Assembly: GCA_029265255.1 (NCBI GenBank)
Contig: JAJUJQ010000019.1
Span: 1 to 22,271, forward strand
DNA length: 22,271 nt
Origin: Spirochaetota bacterium
GTDB taxonomy: Bacteria > Spirochaetota > Spirochaetia > Treponematales > Rectinemataceae
Direction of reading: 5' to 3'
Of this stretch, positions 7,525-15,206 are shown one piece after another; the first letter of the stretch is position 1, and each line of letters opens with the position of its first letter. The translations under genes were made by a program, and so were the position numbers. The notes under the pieces were generated by a model. The model searched no databases. It was not told the origin of the DNA and was given only the letters and a program-made list of their open reading frames with translations.

Positions 7525-9257
7525 ACCGCGCGCGCGAGCGGAAGCCGGCGCCCTATCCCGAACGCACGCTTTGACACTTTGATGGCTGGCGCTGCCTGAC
7601 GGCGCTTATACTCAGCCCGCGCAGTCATGCGGAGCGTTGTGCGCACCATCTCCGGCTCAAAGCCCACGGCCACAATATCCTCAAAGCTTTTGTTTTCTTC
7701 TATATATAAGCGCAATATTCCATCAAGCATCGCGTATTCGGGAAGCGTATCCTGGTCTTTCTGGTTGTGGCGAAGCTCGGCGCTAGGGGCTTTGGTCATA
7801 ATTGAGTTGGGTATGGGCTCCACTTCGCCGCGACGAACAGCCTGTCGGTTGATATGGGCGGATAGCGCGTACACTTCGGTTTTGTAGAGATCGGCAATGG
7901 GCGCGAGCGAGCCGTTCATATCGCCGTAGAGCGTGCAGTAACCGGTCGCCACCTCACTTTTATTGCCGGTTGTCAGCAGCAAGGAGCCGAACTTATTCGA
8001 CCAGGCCATGAGCAGCGTGCCACGAATGCGCGCCTGCAGATTCTCTTCGGTGGTATCGTAGGGGCGGCCAGCGAATGGCCCGGCCAGGACATTGAGGTAC
8101 GCGCTGAAAGGCACTTCGATGGGTATGCGCTCAAGCTGCAGATTGTTGCGCCGACAGAGTTCGATGGCGTCTTCCAAAGACCCAGCGCTCGAGAAGCGGC
8201 TCGGCATGGCAATGCAGGTCACATTCTCTGCTCCCACTGCCTGCCTGGCAAGCACTGCCACCAGCGCAGAATCGATCCCTCCCGACAAGCCCACGCACAC
8301 TGTCGAAAACCCCGATTTTCTAAGGTAATCCCTGATACCCACAATCAGCGCGCAGCGAATTTCTTCCATGTCGGTCTCACCAGCGGCGCCGCTTTTCAAG
8401 GCCGCATCGTCGGCGGCGTCCGTCCCTGCATAGGTCGGTGCCTCGAACCCGAGTTCAAGCTTCAAAATGGACGCGGTTTTGGTTTCTGTATCATAGGTGA
8501 GCACCTCTTCGCCCCACCCACACATGCCCGCCACCTTTCGCGACTCGTTCATGACGAATGAGCGCCCGTCGAACACCAGTGAGTCATTGGCGCCCACCGC
8601 GTTGCAGTAGGCAACCGGAATGCCACCGGTGCGCACCGCCTTTTCTGCCAACGCAAGCCTTGTCTTCAGCTTGCCCGCGATGAACGGCGACGCAGACGGT
8701 ACCACGAGTAGATCGATTCCCGCATCCATCAGCTCTTTGACCGGATCCAGAGGATATCGCTGTGATGCGTTTGGCGCTTCCCACCAGAAATCCTCGCAGA
8801 TGGCGAAGCCAATCCGCCCATAGGATGGGACATAAATTCGCCGGGCTGCCGCCGGCTCGAAATACCGCGCCTCATCAAAGACATCATAGGTCGGCAGCAG
8901 TGTTTTTGTCTGGGTGAAGACCACGCGGCCTCCATGAACGATCGAGTAGGCATTGACGAGCGACTTGCCGGTTCCGCTGCGATTACGGTCCACATAGCCG
9001 ATTCCAACCGAGATTCCCGAAGGCAGAAGCTTTTGGACTGTTCGGAGCGCAGCAATGGAGCCGGCGATGAAGGATTCCTGGTCCAGGAGGTCCATGGGTG
9101 GATAACCACAAAGGTTGAGTTCCGGAAACACAACCAAATCGGGAATAGACTCCGCAGGCAATTTCTCGCGCAGCGCTCGAACGATGGTCACGACCCGCTG
9201 TGCGTTGCCATCAAAGTCACCGATGGTCGAATTCATCTGGACAATCGATACTCTCAT
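7509..9257 (-). CDS. nadE: Glutamine-dependent NAD+ synthetase
   Basis: A 582-residue two-domain enzyme that amidates deamido-NAD+ to NAD+ using ATP and ammonia from glutamine. The N-terminal nitrilase-type glutaminase has the triad Glu46 (FPELN), Lys118 (QTKTLLP) and Cys154 (ICEDFW). The C-terminal synthetase has the ATP pyrophosphatase P-loop SGGIDSA, the TGNKSE motif and DMNGSLAPIADLYKTEVY. Length is typical for glutamine-dependent forms. GGGAGG precedes the ATG at good spacing. It is the last gene of a minus operon, 14 nt after lgt. Its stop codon lies inside the convergent phosphodiesterase gene (16-nt overlap) and I see no terminator there. Confidence 0.96.
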   Translation of the reverse strand: MRVSIVQMNSTIGDFDGNAQRVVTIVRALREKLPAESIPDLVVFPELNLCGYPPMDLLDQESFIAGSIAALRTVQKLLPSGISVGIGYVDRNRSGTGKSLVNAYSIVHGGRVVFTQTKTLLPTYDVFDEARYFEPAAARRIYVPSYGRIGFAICEDFWWEAPNASQRYPLDPVKELMDAGIDLLVVPSASPFIAGKLKTRLALAEKAVRTGGIPVAYCNAVGANDSLVFDGRSFVMNESRKVAGMCGWGEEVLTYDTETKTASILKLELGFEAPTYAGTDAADDAALKSGAAGETDMEEIRCALIVGIRDYLRKSGFSTVCVGLSGGIDSALVAVLARQAVGAENVTCIAMPSRFSSAGSLEDAIELCRRNNLQLERIPIEVPFSAYLNVLAGPFAGRPYDTTEENLQARIRGTLLMAWSNKFGSLLLTTGNKSEVATGYCTLYGDMNGSLAPIADLYKTEVYALSAHINRQAVRRGEVEPIPNSIMTKAPSAELRHNQKDQDTLPEYAMLDGILRLYIEENKSFEDIVAVGFEPEMVRTTLRMTARAEYKRRQAAPAIKVSKRAFGIGRRLPLARAVHEVD

Positions 9258-9271
9258 ATTCGACCTCCCCG

Positions 9272-10324
9272 CTACTTAAGCTTCTTTCTAGTCTTTCTGG
9301 CTTTCGCGGCATCGTAGCGCCCTGCCGCGGGTTCCGCCTTTTGCAGGGATTGGGGTATCCTGACTGCCGGTTCCCCTGGCGCGATCGTGTAGCGCTTCCG
9401 GGCCAGGAATACGAAAACCACAGCTCCCGCAATCATGAGCGCGCTCAGAATCTGCCCCATAGAGAAATTAAACATGGACACAAGGCGTGCGGTGGGTGCA
9501 TTCGGATCGCCGAGCGCGAGTACGTAGCCCAGTCCCGAGTCGGGCTCCCGGAAATACTCCACGATGAAACGGGCGATCCCGTAACCCATAGTGTAGGCAG
9601 CCACCGATTTGCCTCGGAATGTCCTGCGTTTCCGTACGAAGAACCATAACACTGCCCATAACAGCACGCCTTCGAGGAGCGCTTCATACAGCTGCGATGG
9701 ATGTCGCGGCAGATTCACCATGTCGTTCATGGACACGAGCTGGATGCCCACCTTTTGCGCGACGTCCTGGACCCATGGTTCCTTGGCCGAAAAGCGCTCG
9801 GCGTTGGGAAAAAGCATGGCCCAGGGGGCGGTACTCACCTTGCCCCAAAGCTCACCATTGATAAAATTGCCCAGACGCCCAAAGGTGTATCCCAGCGGCG
9901 CTGCAACCGCGATGATGTCCGCCCAGTCGAGCCAGTTCCATTGGTGCACCCGGCACCAGATGAGCGATGCGACAATAAGCCCGACAAATCCACCATGAAA
10001 GGACATGCCCTGGAAGCCCACAAAGGCGCCAGATTCGTCAAAAGGCCAGAAAATGAACCATGGCTTGATCCAGTAATAGTTCGTCGGTTCGTAAATCAGC
10101 GTTCCTGCCAGCCTGCCGCCCAACAGGATTCCCACAATGCCCCAGATAAAGAAATTAGCCGCTTCGTCTTCCGACCAAGGCGCTTTCAATCGATTCGATT
10201 CCTTTCTGAACAGCAGCCAGGTAATCCAGAAAGCGACCAGATACATAAGTCCGTACCAGCGGAACGGCAGCCCCGGAATGATTTCCGGCGAAAGCCATTT
10301 CGGAAATTCAAGCATTGCGATCAT
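9272..10324 (-). CDS. lgt: Prolipoprotein diacylglyceryl transferase
   Basis: A 350-residue inner-membrane enzyme that transfers diacylglycerol from phosphatidylglycerol to the lipobox cysteine of prolipoproteins. The Lgt signature is clear: HGGFVG in an early membrane segment, then GRLGNFINGELWG and HPSQLYEA, with at least seven hydrophobic segments. The C-terminus adds about 50 hydrophilic residues, Lys/Arg-rich and probably cytoplasmic, beyond the usual end. I place the start at 10324 (MIAMLEFPKW) because GAGG lies exactly 6 nt upstream; an ATG at 10315 is a weaker alternative with 15-nt spacing. The start overlaps the end of the upstream membrane-protein gene by 17 nt, indicating translational coupling. 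Its phosphatidylglycerol donor is the expected product of the pgsA pathway, and the lipoprotein at 19383-21890 is a likely client. Confidence 0.95.
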   Translation of the reverse strand: MIAMLEFPKWLSPEIIPGLPFRWYGLMYLVAFWITWLLFRKESNRLKAPWSEDEAANFFIWGIVGILLGGRLAGTLIYEPTNYYWIKPWFIFWPFDESGAFVGFQGMSFHGGFVGLIVASLIWCRVHQWNWLDWADIIAVAAPLGYTFGRLGNFINGELWGKVSTAPWAMLFPNAERFSAKEPWVQDVAQKVGIQLVSMNDMVNLPRHPSQLYEALLEGVLLWAVLWFFVRKRRTFRGKSVAAYTMGYGIARFIVEYFREPDSGLGYVLALGDPNAPTARLVSMFNFSMGQILSALMIAGAVVFVFLARKRYTIAPGEPAVRIPQSLQKAEPAAGRYDAAKARKTRKKLK

Positions 10325-10742
10325 CACGCACCTCATTGTGTGGATGTGTACGGCGCCTGGCAATCAGAGCGCCTCCCGCCAACGCGAACACGGAAAGATC
10401 GAGTACAACGAGCGCGAGAATCCATACGATCGTCAGTACAGGATTTGATAGCTGCGCGGTTTCCGCGCGGAAGAATGCGCGCAACAGGAGCGCGCTGGAA
10501 ATCGGCGCGGCAGCCGCGACGGTAAGCAACGGAAGCCGCGCCTCCCTTCTCAGCTCCTCGCGCAGCCACGCCATGATGAGTAAAAGCACCAAGCCAAGAC
10601 CCTGGACCTGAAACACGCGGAGCAACGCCGTCTTTGGCCCTCCGAAGTCGGTTATGCCCAGATACACCGCAACGAATCCCAGCGTGAACACGCGGAACAG
10701 CGCCAAGACTCCGGCTATGAGAAGGAGAAGCGGTCGACGCAT
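10308..10742 (-). CDS. Small integral membrane protein of unknown function
   Basis: A 144-residue protein with four hydrophobic segments (about 5-25, 41-58, 67-88 and 102-126) separated by short Arg-rich loops, and a charged C-terminal tail. I do not recognise the family. The start MRRPLLLLIAG at 10742 is preferred over the upstream-open frame (10856) because a TTGACT/TAGACT promoter pair ends 10 nt before it and the longer version would run into the divergent ctp start region. It is the first gene of the minus operon with lgt and nadE; its 3' end overlaps the lgt start. That context hints at a membrane or lipoprotein role, but nothing in the sequence shows one. Confidence 0.75.
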   Translation of the reverse strand: MRRPLLLLIAGVLALFRVFTLGFVAVYLGITDFGGPKTALLRVFQVQGLGLVLLLIMAWLREELRREARLPLLTVAAAAPISSALLLRAFFRAETAQLSNPVLTIVWILALVVLDLSVFALAGGALIARRRTHPHNEVRDDRNA

Positions 10743-10752
10743 ATCGGCTTCG

Positions 10753-10781
10753 AGTCTATTGGGAGGGTATGAGACAGTCAA
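10753..10781 (-). promoter_or_regulatory. Promoter of the membrane protein-lgt-nadE operon
   Basis: Minus-strand -35 TTGACT (10776-10781, five of six), 17-nt spacer, -10 TAGACT (10753-10758, four of six). The ATG at 10742 lies 10 nt downstream without a Shine-Dalgarno. Confidence 0.5.
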
Positions 10782-10820
10782 GACAGCGCGGGATGGATAG
10801 CATAAGCCGCCTTCGTTCGA

Positions 10821-10826
10821 TATTAT
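10821..10826 (+). promoter_or_regulatory. -10 element of ctp (leaderless)
   Basis: TATTAT, five of six consensus bases, ends 8 nt before the ctp ATG at 10835. The matching -35 is weak (ATAGCA at 10797-10802 with an 18-nt spacer). No Shine-Dalgarno is present between it and the ATG. Confidence 0.45.
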
Positions 10827-10834
10827 TTTTATCC

Positions 10835-12298
10835 ATGAAAACCGACCTTCCCGCACTCAGAAGACGGCTGGCGCCGATTATTGCCGTGGCGCTCCTCATC
10901 ACCCTTTCGTTTCTGACAGTCTCTGTCCCGGAACTCGCCGCCCAGCAGACCAAAAATGCCGACACCAAGCAATACTTGCAGCTGCTTCAGAGCATCTATC
11001 AATTTATCCTCCAGAACTATGTAGAGGAACCCGACGCAGCCAAGATCTACCAGGGCGCCGTCAAGGGTATGCTCGACGCGCTCGGCGATCCTTATTCTTC
11101 CTTCCTTGATGAAGACATGATGTCCGAGATGATGATGGACACCAAAGGAACCTACGGCGGTGTCGGTCTCTACATTTCCAAGCAGGCGACGGTGGCCGAT
11201 TCCGAGACACCCCGCTATATCGAGGTTGTTTCTCCTATCGAAGACACTCCTGCCTGGAAAGAAGGCATCAAGCCAGGCGACCTGATCATCAAGATCGACG
11301 GAGAAGACACCGCGCCGCTCAGCACCGACAAGGCTTCCTCAAAAATTCGCGGCGAGGCCGGCTCCAAGGTCACCCTCACCTTCCGCCGCGGAAGCTATGA
11401 ATTCGAAGTTACCTTTACCCGCACGGTCATCGAAATTCCAACGATCAAACAGGCTGTTATCGAAACCGCCCAGGGCAAGACTGGCTATATTCGCATTGTG
11501 GAATGGAATCCGAACACTGCCGCGCGGATCAAGGCAGCCTTGCAGGAAATGCGCAAGGCGGGCTTGGAACGTTTCATCTTCGATGTCCGCTCGAACCCCG
11601 GCGGCCTGCTCTCTTCTGTCATCGATGTCAGCGACCTGTTTCTCGATTCTGGCGTGATCGTTTCAACCAAAGGCCGCAATCCGGCTGAAAACTATGAATA
11701 CAAAGCAAAATCAGACCTCGTCATTCCCAGGACGGATCGCATGATCGTGCTGATCAATCAGGGTTCCGCCTCCGCGTCGGAAATCTTCGCAGGGGCCATG
11801 AAGGACACAAGACGCGCGCTGCTGGTTGGCGAAAAAACCTATGGCAAGGGCTCGGTCCAGCAGATTTTCCCGCTCGACAAGGCAGGCTTCAAACTCACGA
11901 TGGCGCGCTACTACACCCCTTCGGGTGTCAATATCGATAAAGTCGGTATCGTGCCAGATATCGAGGTGAAGGAACCGGTCCTCTCCGATGCCGAACTCGC
12001 CGAAGTACAGAAGCTCTACGATGCGGGCGACATCGCAAAATACCTAGAAAAGCATCCAACCCCGAGCGCCGTGGAACGCCGCGCCTTTGCCGAAACTCTC
12101 GCACAGAAATACAAGGTACCAGCATGGGTGCTCGACAAGCTCATCCGGGACCAGGCAGAGCGAACCCAGCCCGCGCGCATCTATGACCTCGAATACGATA
12201 TGCAGCTGCAGAAGGCGTTGTCGCTCATCGAGTCCGCCGAATTCCCGAAGCTTCTCGCCGAAGCCAAAACGCTCGCCGACGCGAAACCGGCTAAGTAG
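10835..12298 (+). CDS. ctp: S41 family C-terminal processing peptidase
   Basis: A 487-residue exported serine protease. An N-terminal hydrophobic segment (about residues 12-32, ending near PELAAQ) acts as signal peptide or anchor, so it works in the periplasm. A PDZ domain follows (about 90-185, with VVSPIEDTPAWKEGIKPGDLIIKIDG). The S41 core contains the serine of GSASASEI near residue 313 and the lysine of GEKTYGKGSVQ about 25 residues later, the Ser-Lys dyad, plus FDVRSNPGGLL. The frame is open upstream to 10769, but the start MKTDLPALRRRLAP is 8 nt after a TATTAT box and begins a proper signal sequence. It opens an operon with rsmE and a glycosyltransferase-like gene. Likely roles are trimming periplasmic or cell-wall enzymes; the substrate is not evident. 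Confidence 0.94.
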   Translation: MKTDLPALRRRLAPIIAVALLITLSFLTVSVPELAAQQTKNADTKQYLQLLQSIYQFILQNYVEEPDAAKIYQGAVKGMLDALGDPYSSFLDEDMMSEMMMDTKGTYGGVGLYISKQATVADSETPRYIEVVSPIEDTPAWKEGIKPGDLIIKIDGEDTAPLSTDKASSKIRGEAGSKVTLTFRRGSYEFEVTFTRTVIEIPTIKQAVIETAQGKTGYIRIVEWNPNTAARIKAALQEMRKAGLERFIFDVRSNPGGLLSSVIDVSDLFLDSGVIVSTKGRNPAENYEYKAKSDLVIPRTDRMIVLINQGSASASEIFAGAMKDTRRALLVGEKTYGKGSVQQIFPLDKAGFKLTMARYYTPSGVNIDKVGIVPDIEVKEPVLSDAELAEVQKLYDAGDIAKYLEKHPTPSAVERRAFAETLAQKYKVPAWVLDKLIRDQAERTQPARIYDLEYDMQLQKALSLIESAEFPKLLAEAKTLADAKPAK

Positions 12299-12309
12299 TC
12301 AGGAGTACC

Positions 12310-13134
12310 ATGCGCCAGATCCTGCTGCCTGGCGACCTGCGGGGCACCAGCACCTGCAGGCTCGACCGGAAGACAGCCCACTACCTTGTTGATGTCCGCC
12401 GCTTGCAGACGGGAGCGGTGTTTCCGGTCGTGGATGAACGAGGCAATCGCTTCCGGGCAACCTTGCGTCGTCTGCGACAAGGGGAGGCTGAGGTCGCGCT
12501 CGAGCCGCTGGAAGAGCAGGAGGCAGCGGCATGCGTAGACGCTTCGACGCCCGCGGATGCACGTGCGATTTCAGTAACGTCTGCGCCGTTTGCCCTGGCG
12601 CTGGTCCAGGCCCTGCCCAAAGGGCAGAAATTCGACCTTATCATCCGTCAGGCCGTTGAGCTCGGGACTTCTCTTATTGTCCCTTTGATCACGCAGTTCT
12701 GCGTCGCCCGCGAGCAACTTGACGAAGCGCAGGCAAAGCTCGAACGGCGAAAACGCATCATCAAGGAAGCACTGCAGCAGTCTGGTTCCTCGATCCTAAC
12801 GCGCATCGTTCCTGCCGTCACGCCGGAAGCGCTTGAACAGGCGCTGACCGCTCATGGCTTTGGACGCAGCGAATCCACGCGTATCATATTCCATGAAACC
12901 CCTGGCGAAACCATTCCTTCCCTCCATCACATTCTGTCGGATAGTCCCGGTCATGTTGTCGTATGCGTCGGCCCCGAAGGAGGATTCTCCACAGAGGATA
13001 TGCGTGCCCTTGGCACACTCGGCTTTGTAGCATATCATGCCCCCGGCCCGATCATGCGGACCGAAACCGCAGCGCTGTTCGCGCTATCCGCAACACGGGC
13101 TCTCTTGCTGGAGCGACGTACATGGAAATATTGA
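12310..13134 (+). CDS. rsmE: 16S rRNA m3U1498 methyltransferase
   Basis: A 274-residue SPOUT-class methyltransferase that methylates N3 of U1498 in 16S rRNA with S-adenosylmethionine. An N-terminal PUA-like RNA-binding domain (about 1-80) is followed by the knotted catalytic domain with the family motifs QALPKGQKFDLIIRQAVELG, VGPEGGFS and MRTETAALFAL. The C-terminus ends in ERRTWKY. AGGAG (12301-12305) precedes the ATG. It lies 11 nt after ctp, and its last 13 nt overlap the next gene, so the three are very likely one operon. Slightly longer than E. coli RsmE (243), partly from an Ala-rich stretch near residue 75-90. Confidence 0.95.
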   Translation: MRQILLPGDLRGTSTCRLDRKTAHYLVDVRRLQTGAVFPVVDERGNRFRATLRRLRQGEAEVALEPLEEQEAAACVDASTPADARAISVTSAPFALALVQALPKGQKFDLIIRQAVELGTSLIVPLITQFCVAREQLDEAQAKLERRKRIIKEALQQSGSSILTRIVPAVTPEALEQALTAHGFGRSESTRIIFHETPGETIPSLHHILSDSPGHVVVCVGPEGGFSTEDMRALGTLGFVAYHAPGPIMRTETAALFALSATRALLLERRTWKY

Positions 13135-13814
13135 GCATTGCATGCGCTTCCTACCGTGGCATACGCCTCGATTTTCCTTCGGACTTCGCGCTTTCCGCGT
13201 TGCCCTACCTCTGGGATGACGAAAAGAATCATCAGATCTGCTTTCTTTCCGAGCGCTATTTCCACCGCGCACGTCGTACGGACGAGTACGGGTCCATGAT
13301 CGCGAGCGCAGATCTAGTGCTTCCATGTTCGCCCGCCTTAGTACGGAACATTGATTCCGCCCGGCAGCTGGACGCGCGCACCTCCCCTGTCCCCTTCGTG
13401 CACCAGCTCATGCTCGACGCCATGGCCGAGAATGCGGGGATCGAGGACGACCAACCCCTTCAGCTCCGCTCCTTCCGTCCGCAGAAAGTCATTACAACCC
13501 TGCTTTCTGCCCTGGAAATAAAAAAAGGCTCGGTATTTCTCATAGGCGGCAATCCCGTTCCTCTCATCAAAGCTCAAAAGAATCTCAGAGCTACCTACCC
13601 CGGCCTGACCATTGTCGGGAGCATCGATGGCCATTATCGCCCCCATGAGGAATCCGCCCTGGTGGAAGCGATCCAAAAAGGCAATCCCTCATTGCTGCTG
13701 CTCGGCGCGCCGATACCCGAAGGAGAATGCTGGATTCCGCGTCACATGAGCCGCACGCGGAGCGGAATTTTCCTCTATTACGCTCCTCTGATGCGCTGGC
13801 TCTCCGGAGCATGA
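13122..13814 (+). CDS. Divergent WecG/TagA/CpsF-like (GT26) glycosyltransferase
   Basis: A 230-residue protein whose C-terminal half matches the GT26 pattern: LIGGNPVPLIKAQKNL (140-155), a YPGLTIVGSIDGHY block (159-172), then NPSLLLLGAPIPEGECWI (188-205). It differs at points normally conserved: the ADG region carrying the catalytic Asp reads SADLVLPCSP (62-71), the PxQE motif reads PEGE, and the usual VGGxFDFxAG ending is replaced by IFLYYAPLMRWLSG. GT26 enzymes add a sugar (N-acetylmannosaminuronate or N-acetylmannosamine) to a lipid-linked carrier at the membrane. Whether this protein is active is open. The start at 13122 is supported by GGAG (13110-13113) and overlaps the rsmE end by 13 nt. 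Third gene of the ctp operon. Confidence 0.7.
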   Translation: MEILSIACASYRGIRLDFPSDFALSALPYLWDDEKNHQICFLSERYFHRARRTDEYGSMIASADLVLPCSPALVRNIDSARQLDARTSPVPFVHQLMLDAMAENAGIEDDQPLQLRSFRPQKVITTLLSALEIKKGSVFLIGGNPVPLIKAQKNLRATYPGLTIVGSIDGHYRPHEESALVEAIQKGNPSLLLLGAPIPEGECWIPRHMSRTRSGIFLYYAPLMRWLSGA

Positions 13815-13833
13815 GGAAACTCCAGTCCCCCAC

Positions 13834-13863
13834 TTGTCTTTTTACGTTATGCGATGCTATGAA
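13834..13863 (+). promoter_or_regulatory. Promoter of the sigma-54 activator gene (leaderless)
   Basis: -35 TTGTCT (13834-13839, four of six), 18-nt spacer, -10 TATGAA (13858-13863, four of six). The ATG at 13873 lies 9 nt downstream and no Shine-Dalgarno is present. It reads as a sigma-70-type promoter, not a sigma-54 one. Confidence 0.45.
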
Positions 13864-13872
13864 TAGCCTCAA

Positions 13873-15090
13873 ATGAATAAAAAAATCATATACTTCAATG
13901 CGCACGCCACACGTCTGCCCATCGTCATCCGGGCAGTCAGGCACGGTTTTGAAGTTCTCCCAGCGACCTGCCTGCTTGAGCTTACCCAGGCACTGAAACT
14001 AGTCGATGTCCGAATCGTAGTCATTGACCTTCTGGACATGCACATGGAGCTGCGGCTCCGGATGACCGAATCCATTACGCGAGCCTTATCAGAAATGGAT
14101 CCCGCCCAATTCGCAAAGCGGCCCGTACATTTCATTGTACTTGGCATGGACAGCCCAACCAGCCTCGGCGCACTGCCAGACACATTCGTCCATTGCCTCA
14201 GCAGCGATGCGGATGACATCGAGATCCGCCAATTGCTGGAGCGTTCGCAAGAACATGCGTTGCCTCCTTCGTCCAGCGCTAATTTTCCAGCCACCCCCGA
14301 TATCCATATCATTGGTCAGAGCCCCCGCATGCAGCACGTCATTCAGCTCCTCGAATCCTATGCGAGCCGCAGCGATCCGGTGCTCATTCTTGGCGAAACA
14401 GGTACCGGCAAAGAACTGGCTGCTCGCGCGCTGCACCGCTGGGGCATACGCAAAACCCAACCCTTCGTCGCCCTCAATTGCGCGACCATCCCCGAACCCC
14501 TGTTCGAGAGCGAAATGTTCGGTACCGAACGGGGCGCCTTTACAGATTCTGCCAACCGCAGTGGCGCCATCGAACAGGCAGATGGCGGCACCCTTTTTCT
14601 GGATGAGATTTCCAGCCTCGCGGTGTCAAACCAACCACGCCTTTTGCGCGTGCTCGAAACCGGCGAATATCGCCGCCTGGGGAATTCCCAGCTTAAAACC
14701 GCGAACTTCCGCCTGGTCAGCGCGAGCTGCGAAAACCCAATCGCGCTGGCAGAACAGAATCAATTCAGAGAAGACCTCTTGTTCCGAATCGCCTATCTGG
14801 TCATCGAACTGCCGCCTCTTCGCGATCGCAAGGAAGACATCCCGCTTTTGGCACGGCACTTTTGCGCGACCTTTTCAAATGCCTCTTCCTGGCTCGAGGA
14901 ATCGACCACCGACAAGCTCTTCCATTACGACTGGCCAGGGAATGTACGCGAATTGCGTTCGGTCATTTCCCGCGCCTGCGCGAACCGTCCAGGCCAAGGC
15001 ATTCGCCCCGAGGACATCCGCTTTCTGCCGCGCCCGACCCGATTCCGTCAGCTGGAGCTCTTTGCCCAGCAAGACATGGAATTCGCCTGA
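13873..15090 (+). CDS. Sigma-54 interaction domain (AAA+) activator without DNA-binding domain
   Basis: A 405-residue protein. Residues 1-125 look like a receiver fold (strands at IIYFNA, IVVIDLL, HFIVLGM, HCLSSD) but the acidic pair after the first strand is missing, so it is probably a pseudo-receiver. The AAA+ domain has Walker A GETGTGKE (174-181), the sigma-54 contact loop GAFTDS (221-226, normally GAFTGA), Walker B GTLFLDEIS (239-247), arginine-finger region FREDLLFRIAYL (298-309) and sensor II WPGNVREL (354-361). After that only about 45 residues remain, with no Fis-type helix-turn-helix, in contrast with most enhancer-binding proteins. It should remodel RNA polymerase-sigma-54 using ATP, possibly from solution. 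It is flanked by unrelated operons and no sigma-54 promoter was found nearby, so its targets are unknown. Confidence 0.88.
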   Translation: MNKKIIYFNAHATRLPIVIRAVRHGFEVLPATCLLELTQALKLVDVRIVVIDLLDMHMELRLRMTESITRALSEMDPAQFAKRPVHFIVLGMDSPTSLGALPDTFVHCLSSDADDIEIRQLLERSQEHALPPSSSANFPATPDIHIIGQSPRMQHVIQLLESYASRSDPVLILGETGTGKELAARALHRWGIRKTQPFVALNCATIPEPLFESEMFGTERGAFTDSANRSGAIEQADGGTLFLDEISSLAVSNQPRLLRVLETGEYRRLGNSQLKTANFRLVSASCENPIALAEQNQFREDLLFRIAYLVIELPPLRDRKEDIPLLARHFCATFSNASSWLEESTTDKLFHYDWPGNVRELRSVISRACANRPGQGIRPEDIRFLPRPTRFRQLELFAQQDMEFA

Positions 15091-15171
15091 AAATGAGCGT
15101 GCCGAGCTTCACGGCTCGCCACTTCGCGAGGCCCAAGGCTGGAGGGGCTGGACACAACTCAACTGAGCGCC

Positions 15172-15200
15172 TTGCCGAAGACCCCACGGCACCGTAGTAT
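15172..15200 (+). promoter_or_regulatory. Promoter of the dehydrogenase gene (leaderless)
   Basis: -35 TTGCCG (15172-15177, four of six), 17-nt spacer, -10 TAGTAT (15195-15200, four of six). The ATG at 15207 follows 6 nt later, with no Shine-Dalgarno. Confidence 0.45.
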
Positions 15201-15206
15201 ACACCC

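Noticed and set aside
9701..10525. 274-codon plus-strand frame opposite lgt
   Set aside because: Antisense shadow of lgt and its upstream gene, both supported by motifs and spacing.
14849..14865. TGGCAC followed by TTTTGC, resembling a sigma-54 promoter
   Set aside because: The spacing between the two boxes is off by about two bases and it lies inside the activator's coding sequence.
14135..15166. 343-codon plus-strand frame within the sigma-54 activator gene
   Set aside because: Alternate-frame shadow; the real frame carries every AAA+ motif.
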